Shown in pieces: positions 45,337-52,793 of a stretch of DNA of 64,000 nt. The translations under genes were made by a program, and so were the position numbers. The notes below the pieces were generated by a model. It searched no databases. It was not told the DNA's origin and saw only the letters and a list, made by a program, of their open reading frames with translations. Source of the stretch: Bacteroidota bacterium (GTDB lineage Bacteria; Bacteroidota; Bacteroidia; Bacteroidales; JAADJA01); NCBI GenBank assembly GCA_020444515.1, contig JAHLKX010000004.1, positions 310,001 through 374,000 on the forward strand, written 5' to 3'. The stretch's first letter is position 1; every line of letters begins with the position of its first letter.

Positions 45337-45939
45337 GTGAAACAATATGACTTATTTGAGCGCATCGAAAAGCAGGACGCCATTGATATTCTGAATGGTC
45401 AGATCAGGACTTGTAGAGGTTGTAAACTACATATAACCAGAAAGCATGCACTATCAGGGGAAGGGAATATCGATGCACGCATCATGTTCATTGCACTTGC
45501 TCCGGGAATAAAAGAAGATGCACAAAATCGTATGTTCATTGGCCCATCCGGGCAAATTTTTAATAAGTTGTTAATGGCTTCCGGCATTGACAGGAAATTG
45601 GTGTTTATGACAAACCTGGTAAAATGTATGTTACCACAGAACCGGAAACCAGAAAAGGATGAAATTAAAGCATGCAGTCAATTTCTGGATCGGGAAATTT
45701 CAATCATTCGTCCAGAAGTTATTGTCCCTTTAGGTTTATATGCAACACAAGCAATTTTAACAAAATTTCATACTGAATCCGGTGCAGCAGGATTGAGTTT
45801 TTCTAAAATGAATGGCCATTTAGTGATTTCAGATCGGCAAAAGATATTCCCTTTACCCCATCCAGCCGCACTTCTTTATAATCCTTCATTTGAATCGTCA
45901 ACAATCGATAAATATAAAAAATTGCATTCCTATTTATAA
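45337..45939 (+). CDS. uracil-DNA glycosylase family protein (4Fe-4S type)
   Basis: 200 residues with a GTG start (45337); no upstream ATG exists in frame. Cysteines 26/29 (CRGC) and 97/113 (C-x15-C) form the 4Fe-4S set of family 4 uracil-DNA glycosylases. The active-site segment reads ALAPGIKEDAQNRMFIGPSGQIFNKLL where the family has GEAPGxxED...GxPFVGxAG, and the second motif is PLPHPAALL instead of HPSP. These changes, with Leu-Ala in place of Gly-Glu, suggest a divergent member that may use another substrate. Confidence 0.85.
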   Translation: MKQYDLFERIEKQDAIDILNGQIRTCRGCKLHITRKHALSGEGNIDARIMFIALAPGIKEDAQNRMFIGPSGQIFNKLLMASGIDRKLVFMTNLVKCMLPQNRKPEKDEIKACSQFLDREISIIRPEVIVPLGLYATQAILTKFHTESGAAGLSFSKMNGHLVISDRQKIFPLPHPAALLYNPSFESSTIDKYKKLHSYL

Positions 45940-46019
45940 TTCATCAACAATATGATCCTCTTTTAGCCATGATAAAGTCAGACTTAGAAAAACGAAATAA
46001 AGAATCAATTAATTGAACC

Positions 46020-46961
46020 ATGTATACCCATCTTTTCGGACCGGTTCCATCACGAAGACTCGGAATATCATTGGGAGTGGATCTTGTCCCGCATAAAGTA
46101 TGCTCTCTCAACTGCCTGTATTGCGAGGTAGGGGCCACAACAAAACTGACACTGGAAAGAAAAGAATACATCCTTTATGATCAAATCATTGAAGAATTAA
46201 ATCATTATTTTGCTCATCATCCTGATCCTGATTATATAACCTTCTCTGGCTCGGGAGAACCGACACTCAATATAAAAACAGGTAAAATCATCGATTTCAT
46301 CAAACAAAACAAACCGGAGCTTCCTGTAGCCGTGCTAACCAATGGCACATTGCTTTCGGATAAAAATGTCCGTGATGAATTGAAGTCGGCAGATGTGGTG
46401 TTGCCATCACTGGATGCTGCAACGGAAAAAACATTCCAAACAATTAACCGGCCTGCACCTCATCTTCATATCAAAAAATATATCCAGGGAATCATCGATT
46501 TCAGAAATGAATTTTCAGGCCAGCTATGGCTGGAAATATTTATTGCACCCGGATACAATGACAACACCAATGATTTAAATGCCCTTAAAAAAGCGATTCT
46601 GGATATTCAACCAGATCGCATTCAATTAAATACACTGGATCGGCCAGGAACAATAGCAGATATCAAACCAGCCACCCATGAGGATTTAAATAAAATTATT
46701 GACTTCTGGAAGCTGAAGAATGTTGAAATTATTGCTGCAGGTCCTGAGAGGAGAACCATTCAATCATACCGCGAAGATGCTGAATCTGCAATATTAACGA
46801 CCATAAAAAGAAGACCCTGCACGCTTGATGATCTGGAAAAAATTCTTGGATTGCATAAAAATGAAATCAATAAATACCTTGATGTTTTGGAAGCAGATAG
46901 AAAAATTGAGTCGATTCGGTTGAAAAGGGGCTTGTTTTATCAAATTCTAAATAGACCATGA
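46020..46961 (+). CDS. radical SAM protein
   Basis: 313 residues with the cluster motif CSLNCLYC (Cys 28, 32, 35) and the SAM-binding GSGEPTLN. MYTHLFGPVPSRRLGISLGVDL at the start is shared by COG0731-type radical SAM proteins. The C-terminal 80 residues form a winged-helix-like extension (CTLDDLEKILGLHKNEINKYLDVLEADRKIESI). Reaction unknown. It overlaps the following NifX-like gene by 4 bases (ATGA), so both are likely made together, recalling the NifB arrangement in which a radical SAM domain is fused to a NifX-like domain. Confidence 0.92.
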   Translation: MYTHLFGPVPSRRLGISLGVDLVPHKVCSLNCLYCEVGATTKLTLERKEYILYDQIIEELNHYFAHHPDPDYITFSGSGEPTLNIKTGKIIDFIKQNKPELPVAVLTNGTLLSDKNVRDELKSADVVLPSLDAATEKTFQTINRPAPHLHIKKYIQGIIDFRNEFSGQLWLEIFIAPGYNDNTNDLNALKKAILDIQPDRIQLNTLDRPGTIADIKPATHEDLNKIIDFWKLKNVEIIAAGPERRTIQSYREDAESAILTTIKRRPCTLDDLEKILGLHKNEINKYLDVLEADRKIESIRLKRGLFYQILNRP

Positions 46962-47293
46962 AAATATTAGCATTACCGGTACTCGAAAATGAATTGAGTC
47001 CGCATTTTGGACTTTGTTCACACTTTATTTTCTATTTTCTAAAAAATGGGGAATTGTTTAAAGAAGAATTAATTTCTGCTCCTGCTCATTTACCCGATTC
47101 AATTCCAAATTGGCTGATTCAAAAAGGGGTAACCGATGTCATTGCAGCCGGTATTGGGTTAAAACCGATTGAAATTTTAAGCCAACATAAAATTAATGTA
47201 TTTGTGGGTGTAAGATTGAATGATCCAAAGGCCCTGTTAATGGAATACCTCAATGGCACCCTGGAAACCAATGGTAATTTGTGCGATCATTGA
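46958..47293 (+). CDS. NifX/NifB-type dinitrogenase cofactor domain protein (copy 3)
   Basis: 111 residues; close relative of copy 1: LPVLENELSPHFGLC, QKGVTDVIAAGIGLKPIEILSQHKINVFVGV and the shared end MEYLNGTLETNGNLCDH. It is translationally coupled to the radical SAM gene. Possibly the cluster carrier for that enzyme. Confidence 0.9.
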   Translation: MKILALPVLENELSPHFGLCSHFIFYFLKNGELFKEELISAPAHLPDSIPNWLIQKGVTDVIAAGIGLKPIEILSQHKINVFVGVRLNDPKALLMEYLNGTLETNGNLCDH

Positions 47294-47339
47294 TTAGTTT
47301 TTCGAAACAAGCACACCGCCATTATAAAATCAAAAATGA

Positions 47340-47747
47340 ATGATACAATCGGAGAAAAAAATCAGGATAAGGTATGATGAAGTGGATAAAATGGGCTATG
47401 TATACCATGGAAACTATGCAAAGTATTTTCATGTTAGCAGGACACACTTGTTGCGAAAACTTGGGATATGTGATAAAACCCTGGAAAAACAACATATCAT
47501 TATGCCTGTAATTGAGATGAATATTCAATACCTAAAACCGGTCCATTATGATGACTTGATCAAAATAGAAACAACTTTCAAAGAACTAACCGGGATAAGG
47601 TTAAAGTTTGATCATATTGTTTACAATCCGGGTGGAGAGATCATAAATAAAGCACAGAGCACCCTTGCTTTCGTCAATAGCAACACCCATAGAGCTATAC
47701 GAATTCCCGATAAGATATTCAATAAGCTGAAAACAATTTCTAATTAA
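47340..47747 (+). CDS. acyl-CoA thioesterase (YbgC/4HBT family)
   Basis: 135 residues with the hot-dog fold marks: RIRYDEVDKMGYVYHGNYAKYFHVSRTHLLRKLGI, with the catalytic Asp in YDEVDKMG, and MNIQYLKPVHYDDLIKIET. Hydrolyses acyl-CoA thioesters; chain length not predictable. Followed after 11 bases by the trans-sulfuration gene. Confidence 0.92.
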   Translation: MIQSEKKIRIRYDEVDKMGYVYHGNYAKYFHVSRTHLLRKLGICDKTLEKQHIIMPVIEMNIQYLKPVHYDDLIKIETTFKELTGIRLKFDHIVYNPGGEIINKAQSTLAFVNSNTHRAIRIPDKIFNKLKTISN

Positions 47748-47758
47748 AAAAAGATAAC

Positions 47759-48946
47759 ATGAATACAGAAAATTTAGGATTTAATTCAAAATTGATCCAT
47801 GCCGGAGATTACCAGGATGAATTAGGAAGTGCCGTTACGCCGATTTATCAAACTTCAACCTTTTCGTTTAAAAACGCACAACATGGGGCAGATTTATTTG
47901 CCGGAAAAGAAAAAGGGTATATCTATACGCGAATCGGAAATCCCACCATAGAAGTTCTTGAAAAAAAACTGGCAGAACTTGAAAACGGATATGGCGGTGT
48001 TGCACTGGCTTCAGGAATGGCTGCTGTTTCAACGGTATATATGTCAATTTTAAAACAAGGTGACCACATGATCAGCACCGGTGCCGTTTATGGCCCAAGC
48101 CGGGGCGTAATGGAAACCCATTTTTCAAAATTTGGGGTTGACTATTCCTACATTGACACCTCTGACCTCCGGTTACTGGAGGAAACCATCAAACCCAATA
48201 CCCGGTTGTTATACCTGGAAACGCCCGCGAATCCGACCATTCAATTGACTGACATTCAAAAAGCTTCAGAAATAGCACATAAAAATAATATCCTGGTTTG
48301 TGTTGACAATACATTCTGCAGCCCCTACCTTCAAAGACCCCTGGATCTGGGGGCCGATATTGTCCTGCATTCATTAACTAAATTTATCAATGGGCACGCT
48401 GATATTGTTGGCGGAGCTGTGATTGCAAAAAAGGAAGACTTATACCACACCATTCGAAAAGCCATGGTGTATATGGGTGGAAATATGGATCCGCATCAGG
48501 CTTATATGGTCATCAGGGGTGTAAAAACCCTATCCCTTCGAGTGGATAAGGCGCAGGAAAGTGCCATGAAAATTGCCGAATTTCTCGAAAGTCATCCAAA
48601 AATTGAATGGATAAAATACCCGGGTTTAACATCATTTCCACAGCATGAATTGGCCAAAAAACAAATGAGTGGATTTGGCAGCATGCTCAGCTTTGGTCTG
48701 AAAGGTGGCTATGAATCCGGGAAAACGCTCATGGATAATGTTCACCTTGCAACACTGGCTGTTTCACTTGGAGGTGTTGAAACGCTGATTCAGCATCCCG
48801 CTTCCATGACACATGCAGGCGTTTCAAAGGCAGATAAATTGGCAGCGCACATCACCGATGGCCTTGTTCGATATTCCGTTGGTATTGAAAATGTTGAAGA
48901 TTTAATGGATGATCTGAAGCAGGCCCTGGATAAAATTCATAGTTGA
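47759..48946 (+). CDS. PLP-dependent trans-sulfuration enzyme (methionine gamma-lyase / cystathionine gamma-lyase type)
   Basis: 395 residues, full length for the Cys/Met metabolism PLP family. YTRIGNPT, LASGMAAVST, DNTFCSPYLQRPLDLGADIVLHSLTKFINGHADIVGG (PLP Lys in SLTKF) and SLGGVETLIQHPASMTHAGV are readable. The position of the active-site Cys of classical methionine gamma-lyases (AxYGC) is Pro here (VYGPSRG), so methionine lyase, cystathionine gamma-synthase and gamma-lyase all stay possible. Its product H2S or homocysteine would fit a sulfur-handling cluster. Its stop overlaps the cobalamin adenosyltransferase start by one base. Confidence 0.92.
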   Translation: MNTENLGFNSKLIHAGDYQDELGSAVTPIYQTSTFSFKNAQHGADLFAGKEKGYIYTRIGNPTIEVLEKKLAELENGYGGVALASGMAAVSTVYMSILKQGDHMISTGAVYGPSRGVMETHFSKFGVDYSYIDTSDLRLLEETIKPNTRLLYLETPANPTIQLTDIQKASEIAHKNNILVCVDNTFCSPYLQRPLDLGADIVLHSLTKFINGHADIVGGAVIAKKEDLYHTIRKAMVYMGGNMDPHQAYMVIRGVKTLSLRVDKAQESAMKIAEFLESHPKIEWIKYPGLTSFPQHELAKKQMSGFGSMLSFGLKGGYESGKTLMDNVHLATLAVSLGGVETLIQHPASMTHAGVSKADKLAAHITDGLVRYSVGIENVEDLMDDLKQALDKIHS

Positions 48947-49461
48947 TGAAAGGATACGTTCATGTATACACCGGCAATGGGAAGGGTAAAACAACGGCTG
49001 CTTTTGGTCTGGCAATGAGGGCAGCAGGTTCCGGTAAGAAAGTTTTTATTGGTCAGTTTGTAAAAGGTAAACCTTATAGCGAAAACTTAGCCATTTCCAA
49101 TTGCTTGAAAAACATAACCGTCAAACAATACGGACTGGATTGTTTTATTATCAATGATCCAACTCAGGAAGATGCCAAAGCAGCCGAAAAAGGATTGGAG
49201 GAAATAAAGAAAATAGTTCAAAAAGGTCAACATACCCTGGTTGTTTTGGATGAAATGAATATCGCATTGTACTATAAATTGATTCAAACAGATGATGTAG
49301 TTGAGCTTATAAAAAACAAACCTGACCATGTTGAACTCGTCATTACCGGAAGGTATGCGCCTGCTGAGATCATTGAAATGGCTGACCTGGTTACAGAGAT
49401 GAAAGAAATAAAACATTATTATCAGCAGGGAATTGAAGCCAGAAAAGGAATTGAATACTAA
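48946..49461 (+). CDS. cob(I)alamin adenosyltransferase (BtuR/CobA type)
   Basis: 171 residues from ATG 48946 (the TTG at 48943 is not the start). Walker A GNGKGKTT, FVKGKPYSE, VVLDEMNIALYYKL and VELVITGRYAP are the family marks. It transfers adenosyl from ATP to cob(I)alamin. It has no cobalamin-synthesis neighbours; its coupling to the trans-sulfuration gene (one-base overlap) is unusual. Confidence 0.93.
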   Translation: MKGYVHVYTGNGKGKTTAAFGLAMRAAGSGKKVFIGQFVKGKPYSENLAISNCLKNITVKQYGLDCFIINDPTQEDAKAAEKGLEEIKKIVQKGQHTLVVLDEMNIALYYKLIQTDDVVELIKNKPDHVELVITGRYAPAEIIEMADLVTEMKEIKHYYQQGIEARKGIEY

Positions 49462-49481
49462 ATAATTATAACATGAAATGA

Positions 49482-49536
49482 GCATAAACTTTTTTAATCA
49501 TAATATACCCACTGGAATGATTAAAAAAGTTTGTGC
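49482..49536. repeat. long imperfect inverted repeat (19-bp arms) between btuR-type and CGGC genes
   Basis: Fifteen consecutive pairs (49486-49500 with 49518-49532, AAACTTTTTTAATCA arms) plus four outer pairs (one T-G), around a 17-base loop. It is AT-rich, with T-runs inside the arms. It may work as a two-way terminator or mRNA stabiliser. Confidence 0.7.
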
Positions 49537-49610
49537 GAAAGCGAAGCGGTTCCATGTGTTCTGAAATTTTGGAATAGCTTCATTATCAGTAATTACAAAA
49601 TTTTAAACAG

Positions 49611-50060
49611 ATGAAAAATAAAACAAAAATCGGGATCATTATCTGCGACCGATACAGAAGCTGTGCTGGTGGTAAATGTTTCAGAGCTTTACAAAACCGT
49701 GAAGGCGCATTTGATATTTACAAAAAAGAGGAAGATGTGGAATTGGTTGGTTATACCACCTGCAATGGATGCCCGGGTGGCAACATCGAATACGCCCCGG
49801 AAGAAATGAAAAAAAACGGGGCAGAGGTGATCCACCTGGCAACAGGATTGGTCGTTGGTTACCCGCCCTGTCCCTATATTCATGACTTTAAAAGTTTTAT
49901 AGAAGAAAAGTACGGTTTAAAGGTAGTTTTAGGAACCCATCCTATTCCTGAAAAATATTTTAAAACCCATACAAAGCTGGGCACGTGGAACAGCTCCGAA
50001 TGGCAGGAACTCATTCAACCAACGGTTTCAACCGAGCCCGTAAGATTGGCCTATAATTAA
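49611..50060 (+). CDS. CGGC domain protein
   Basis: 149 residues. It contains CDRYRSCAGGKCFRAL and CNGCPGGNIEYAPEEMKKNGAEVIHLATG, then PPCPYIHDFKSFIEEKYGLKVVLGTHPIP, the pattern of CGGC-domain proteins. Multiple cysteines suggest a metal or Fe-S site. Function unknown; last gene of the redox run. Confidence 0.85.
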   Translation: MKNKTKIGIIICDRYRSCAGGKCFRALQNREGAFDIYKKEEDVELVGYTTCNGCPGGNIEYAPEEMKKNGAEVIHLATGLVVGYPPCPYIHDFKSFIEEKYGLKVVLGTHPIPEKYFKTHTKLGTWNSSEWQELIQPTVSTEPVRLAYN

Positions 50061-50376
50061 AAGGAGGCCATTTCTGAGAATATTTTCATCGCCTATATTT
50101 AAACATTAATTGGAACTGGTATTATAAGCGCACTGTTGACTTGAGCAGATAATTGTAGTTTAGTTAAATGTACTGATGAACTGGATGATAATAAAAGAAA
50201 TTATAAAATATCTAGACAACCTTTATATATATTTGAAAAATTCTTAACTTAGAACTCTCTTTTAATAGGATTGGATAAACCAAACATCAATTCTTTTCCA
50301 TACTCGGACTGCTCATTAAGAGAACTTTGTGTGAATAGACTATCAATACATTGAATTATTTCTAAATTATAATAAA
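50061..50376. other. intergenic leader of the first adhesin gene
   Basis: AT-rich, no gene or clear hairpin seen. Confidence 0.5.
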
Positions 50377-52116
50377 ATGAAAAAAATTATTCTCTTTTCG
50401 TTTTTTGTATTTGCTGGTTTAACAGGCAACACACAAGCACCGCAGTCGTTCAAGTATCAGGCAGTCGTACGTGACAATGCAGGTGAAATCATTGCCAATC
50501 AACCTGTTTCATTCAGGATACTCGTTGTACAGGATTTCCCTTCAGGAGATTCTGTTTATGTTGAAACACATGAAGTAACAACCAATCAGTTCGGGATCGC
50601 GAACCTTGAAATTGGCATGGGTACGATTGAATCAGGAATCTTCAGTGACATTGATTGGGGTTCTGCAGAATTTTTCCTGAAGATTTATGTTGATCCGTCA
50701 GGCGGAGTGAACTATGAATACCTGGGAACCACTCAACTCTTATCCGTACCCTACGCACTTTATGCGGAAAATGGCGGTGAATGGAGCAGGAATGGGGATA
50801 ATATCTTTTTTAATGAAGGTAATGTGGGAATTGGAACCAATTCTCCCCAAAATAAACTGGATGTAAATGGAAGCATAAATTCAAACAACACATTTAAGAT
50901 TAACAATGGCGATGTTCTTAAATTAGTTCCTGGATATGGGACCATTTATATTGGCCAATCCACTTCATTTCAAAATCCTTTAAATTATTACACAACCTTA
51001 GTTGGAGAAGCAGCCGGATCTTATTTGGATAATGATAACTACAATACTTATATTGGATCAGGGACTGGCTATATGGCCCACGGAAACGGCAATTCAGGTT
51101 TAGGCACTTTTGCAGCAAATCAAATGGCAGGTAGTCAAAATACTTCTGTTGGCTTTCGAGCTTTTGGAAGAATGGATACCGATACTAGTAGGGGAAATAA
51201 TAATACTATGATTGGTTCTCTAAGTGGAGCTCATCTCTTAAATGCAAATGATAATGTTTATATTGGATATCGATCAGGCTCCCTAAATACAGATGGAAGT
51301 GATAATATATTTATAGGTAGTAATTCCGGATTTCAAAGTTCATCAAGTCATTCTGTCTTTATAGGTAAAGATGCCGGGTCATCAATAATTGGAGATAACT
51401 TATTATTTATAGATAATTCAAACAGCAATTGTCCACTGATCTATGGTGAATTCGACAATGACATCCTCGGATTTAACGGGAAAGTAGGGATTGGCACCAT
51501 GGATCCCGGAGCATTTGACCTGAAAGTCATCGGAAATTCTGAACTCAATGGAGACCTGGATGTAACGGGTATGATTACCGGTGATGGCTCCGGATTGGCA
51601 AACCTGCCGGAGGATAATGACTGGATTATATCAGGAAATGATATGTATGCCAGTATTTCCGGTAATGTCGGAATTGGTTATAGCGCACCGGCTTCCAAAC
51701 TACATTTGTTTTCTGTTGATTGGGATGACCATCTCATTATTGAGCGGGCGGGCAATCCAAGAGGCCATATCTCCCTGGGAAGTAATAATATGGTTCTCTG
51801 GGTAGGTAGTGGCAGTGGTTTATATGTGAACTCAGCTGGAAATATTGGGGTTGGAGTTACACCGGTCGAAAAACTGCAGATTGATGGAGCTTTGCTCCTG
51901 GGGAATACAACAAATTCCAACGCTGGAACCATTCGTTGGACAGGCAGCGATTTTGAAGGTTATGATGGTTCCTCTTGGTTATCTTTAACTTCCGGATCAA
52001 AAAATGATAATCTGCAAGAAGAGATTATGTCTATTTCTAAAATCGTAAAGGAGCAAAAAATTCTTATCGAAAAACTACAGAATGAAATCGAAGAACTAAA
52101 GAATGAGAAAATATAA
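50377..52116 (+). CDS. secreted tail-fibre/adhesin-like protein with YadA-like repeats
   Basis: 579 residues with a signal peptide (ending GLTGNTQA). Residues 20-140 form a conserved N-terminal beta domain (APQSFKYQAVVRDNAGE, VSFRILV, TQLLSVPYALYAE) shared with the protein at 52794-55286. Then come short repeats of the type 'N..xG..A' (NTYIGSGTGYMAHG, NSGLGTFAANQMAG, NTSVGFRAFGRMD, NTMIGSLSGAHL), as in trimeric YadA heads, a 'YGEFDNDILGFNGKVGIGT' joint, and a C-terminal coiled coil (LQEEIMSISKIVKEQKILIEKLQNEIEELK). No S74 chaperone domain is present. Likely trimeric surface fibre. Confidence 0.85.
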   Translation: MKKIILFSFFVFAGLTGNTQAPQSFKYQAVVRDNAGEIIANQPVSFRILVVQDFPSGDSVYVETHEVTTNQFGIANLEIGMGTIESGIFSDIDWGSAEFFLKIYVDPSGGVNYEYLGTTQLLSVPYALYAENGGEWSRNGDNIFFNEGNVGIGTNSPQNKLDVNGSINSNNTFKINNGDVLKLVPGYGTIYIGQSTSFQNPLNYYTTLVGEAAGSYLDNDNYNTYIGSGTGYMAHGNGNSGLGTFAANQMAGSQNTSVGFRAFGRMDTDTSRGNNNTMIGSLSGAHLLNANDNVYIGYRSGSLNTDGSDNIFIGSNSGFQSSSSHSVFIGKDAGSSIIGDNLLFIDNSNSNCPLIYGEFDNDILGFNGKVGIGTMDPGAFDLKVIGNSELNGDLDVTGMITGDGSGLANLPEDNDWIISGNDMYASISGNVGIGYSAPASKLHLFSVDWDDHLIIERAGNPRGHISLGSNNMVLWVGSGSGLYVNSAGNIGVGVTPVEKLQIDGALLLGNTTNSNAGTIRWTGSDFEGYDGSSWLSLTSGSKNDNLQEEIMSISKIVKEQKILIEKLQNEIEELKNEKI

Positions 52117-52301
52117 GGATAGCCTTTATTTGTATACAAGATGGCCTTGATCTATCCAACGGAATGAATTCTGGATGAATAATTATGTTAGAAGTTAAAA
52201 GTTGAAGATTGGATAAAACCGATTACACACCTTGCTAAGGAAAGGAACTGAAGGATATCAGCTGATAAATCGACCTGTGTCAATCTGCCATGTCAGCGTC
52301 A
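52117..52301. other. intergenic segment with a Bacteroidota-type repeat-like stretch
   Basis: Bases 52261-52301 (CTGTGTCAATCTG...GTCAGCGTCATCAGCG) resemble the 'CTGTG..AATCTG..CGTCATC' type of short intergenic repeat found again at 55349-55397. No gene seen. Confidence 0.4.
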
Positions 52302-52540
52302 TCAGCGTCCCATCGTAAAAACCATCTCCCCTTCCCCGATCAAGTCCGAAAAATACACGATTGGCTTCAGCTGACTTTTCGTCATAGGCCTTACGATTTA
52401 TGGTTGATAATCGATACGCTTCCCGGAACAGGCCCTGGTAGTTCCTTTCCAGAGATTTCTTTTTTTGATTTTTGTACGAATAATCCAAACATGACAAATA
52501 GATTTTTTGCTTAATGTTTAATTTTCATAATTAAAAGAAG
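52302..52540 (-). pseudogene. mosaic pseudogene: dead Lacal_2735 copy joined to the tail of a GH92 gene
   Basis: From ATG 52492 the minus strand begins MFGLF like the intact 57-residue gene at 37649-37822. An extra A in a seven-A run shifts the frame, after which the family sequence continues in the next frame (LERNYQGLFREAYRLSTINRKAYDEKSAEANRV). After about 52352 homology stops and the strand continues with a copy of the last ~17 codons of the GH92 gene (FSDLIGEGEMVFTMG, stop at 52302; compare YSELIGGGEMVFWMK). The leader also matches that of the intact gene, including a decayed operator (52507-52538). Confidence 0.75.
52507..52538 (-). promoter_or_regulatory. decayed copy of the TTGTTTAA-N16-TTAAACAA operator
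   Basis: TTGCTTAA-N16-TTAAAAGA: same spacing as the two intact sites, with one mismatch in one half-site and two in the other, in the leader of the dead Lacal_2735 copy. Confidence 0.6.
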
Positions 52541-52753
52541 CTTTCAATGAAAAGCTTGAAAAAATAAATTTTTACAATTTGGATTAGGTCAAAAGACCAA
52601 ACAAAGAGGCAAAAAGTCGTGCAATAAAAGTTTTGGCAATCAGTACATCATTTTTCGGGACATTTATTTTTATAACGAACGCAAACACGGGCAGCAATTA
52701 TGATATTTATTACTCATAAATAAAATAATAAGGTACATATGTATTTTATTGTT

Positions 52754-52761
52754 TACATTTG
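52754..52761 (+). promoter_or_regulatory. candidate -7 box of the second adhesin gene
   Basis: TACATTTG fits TAnnTTTG and lies 32 bases before the ATG. Confidence 0.4.
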
Positions 52762-52793
52762 GAAAGTTGTATTAACCAATAATATCTCCTTCT

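Noticed and set aside
48946-49461. B12-dependent photoreceptor (CarH-like) control of the TTGTTTAA sites via the cobalamin adenosyltransferase
   Set aside because: Attractive because AdoCbl is the ligand of CarH, but no MerR/CarH gene is in the window and the adenosyltransferase gene lacks the site.
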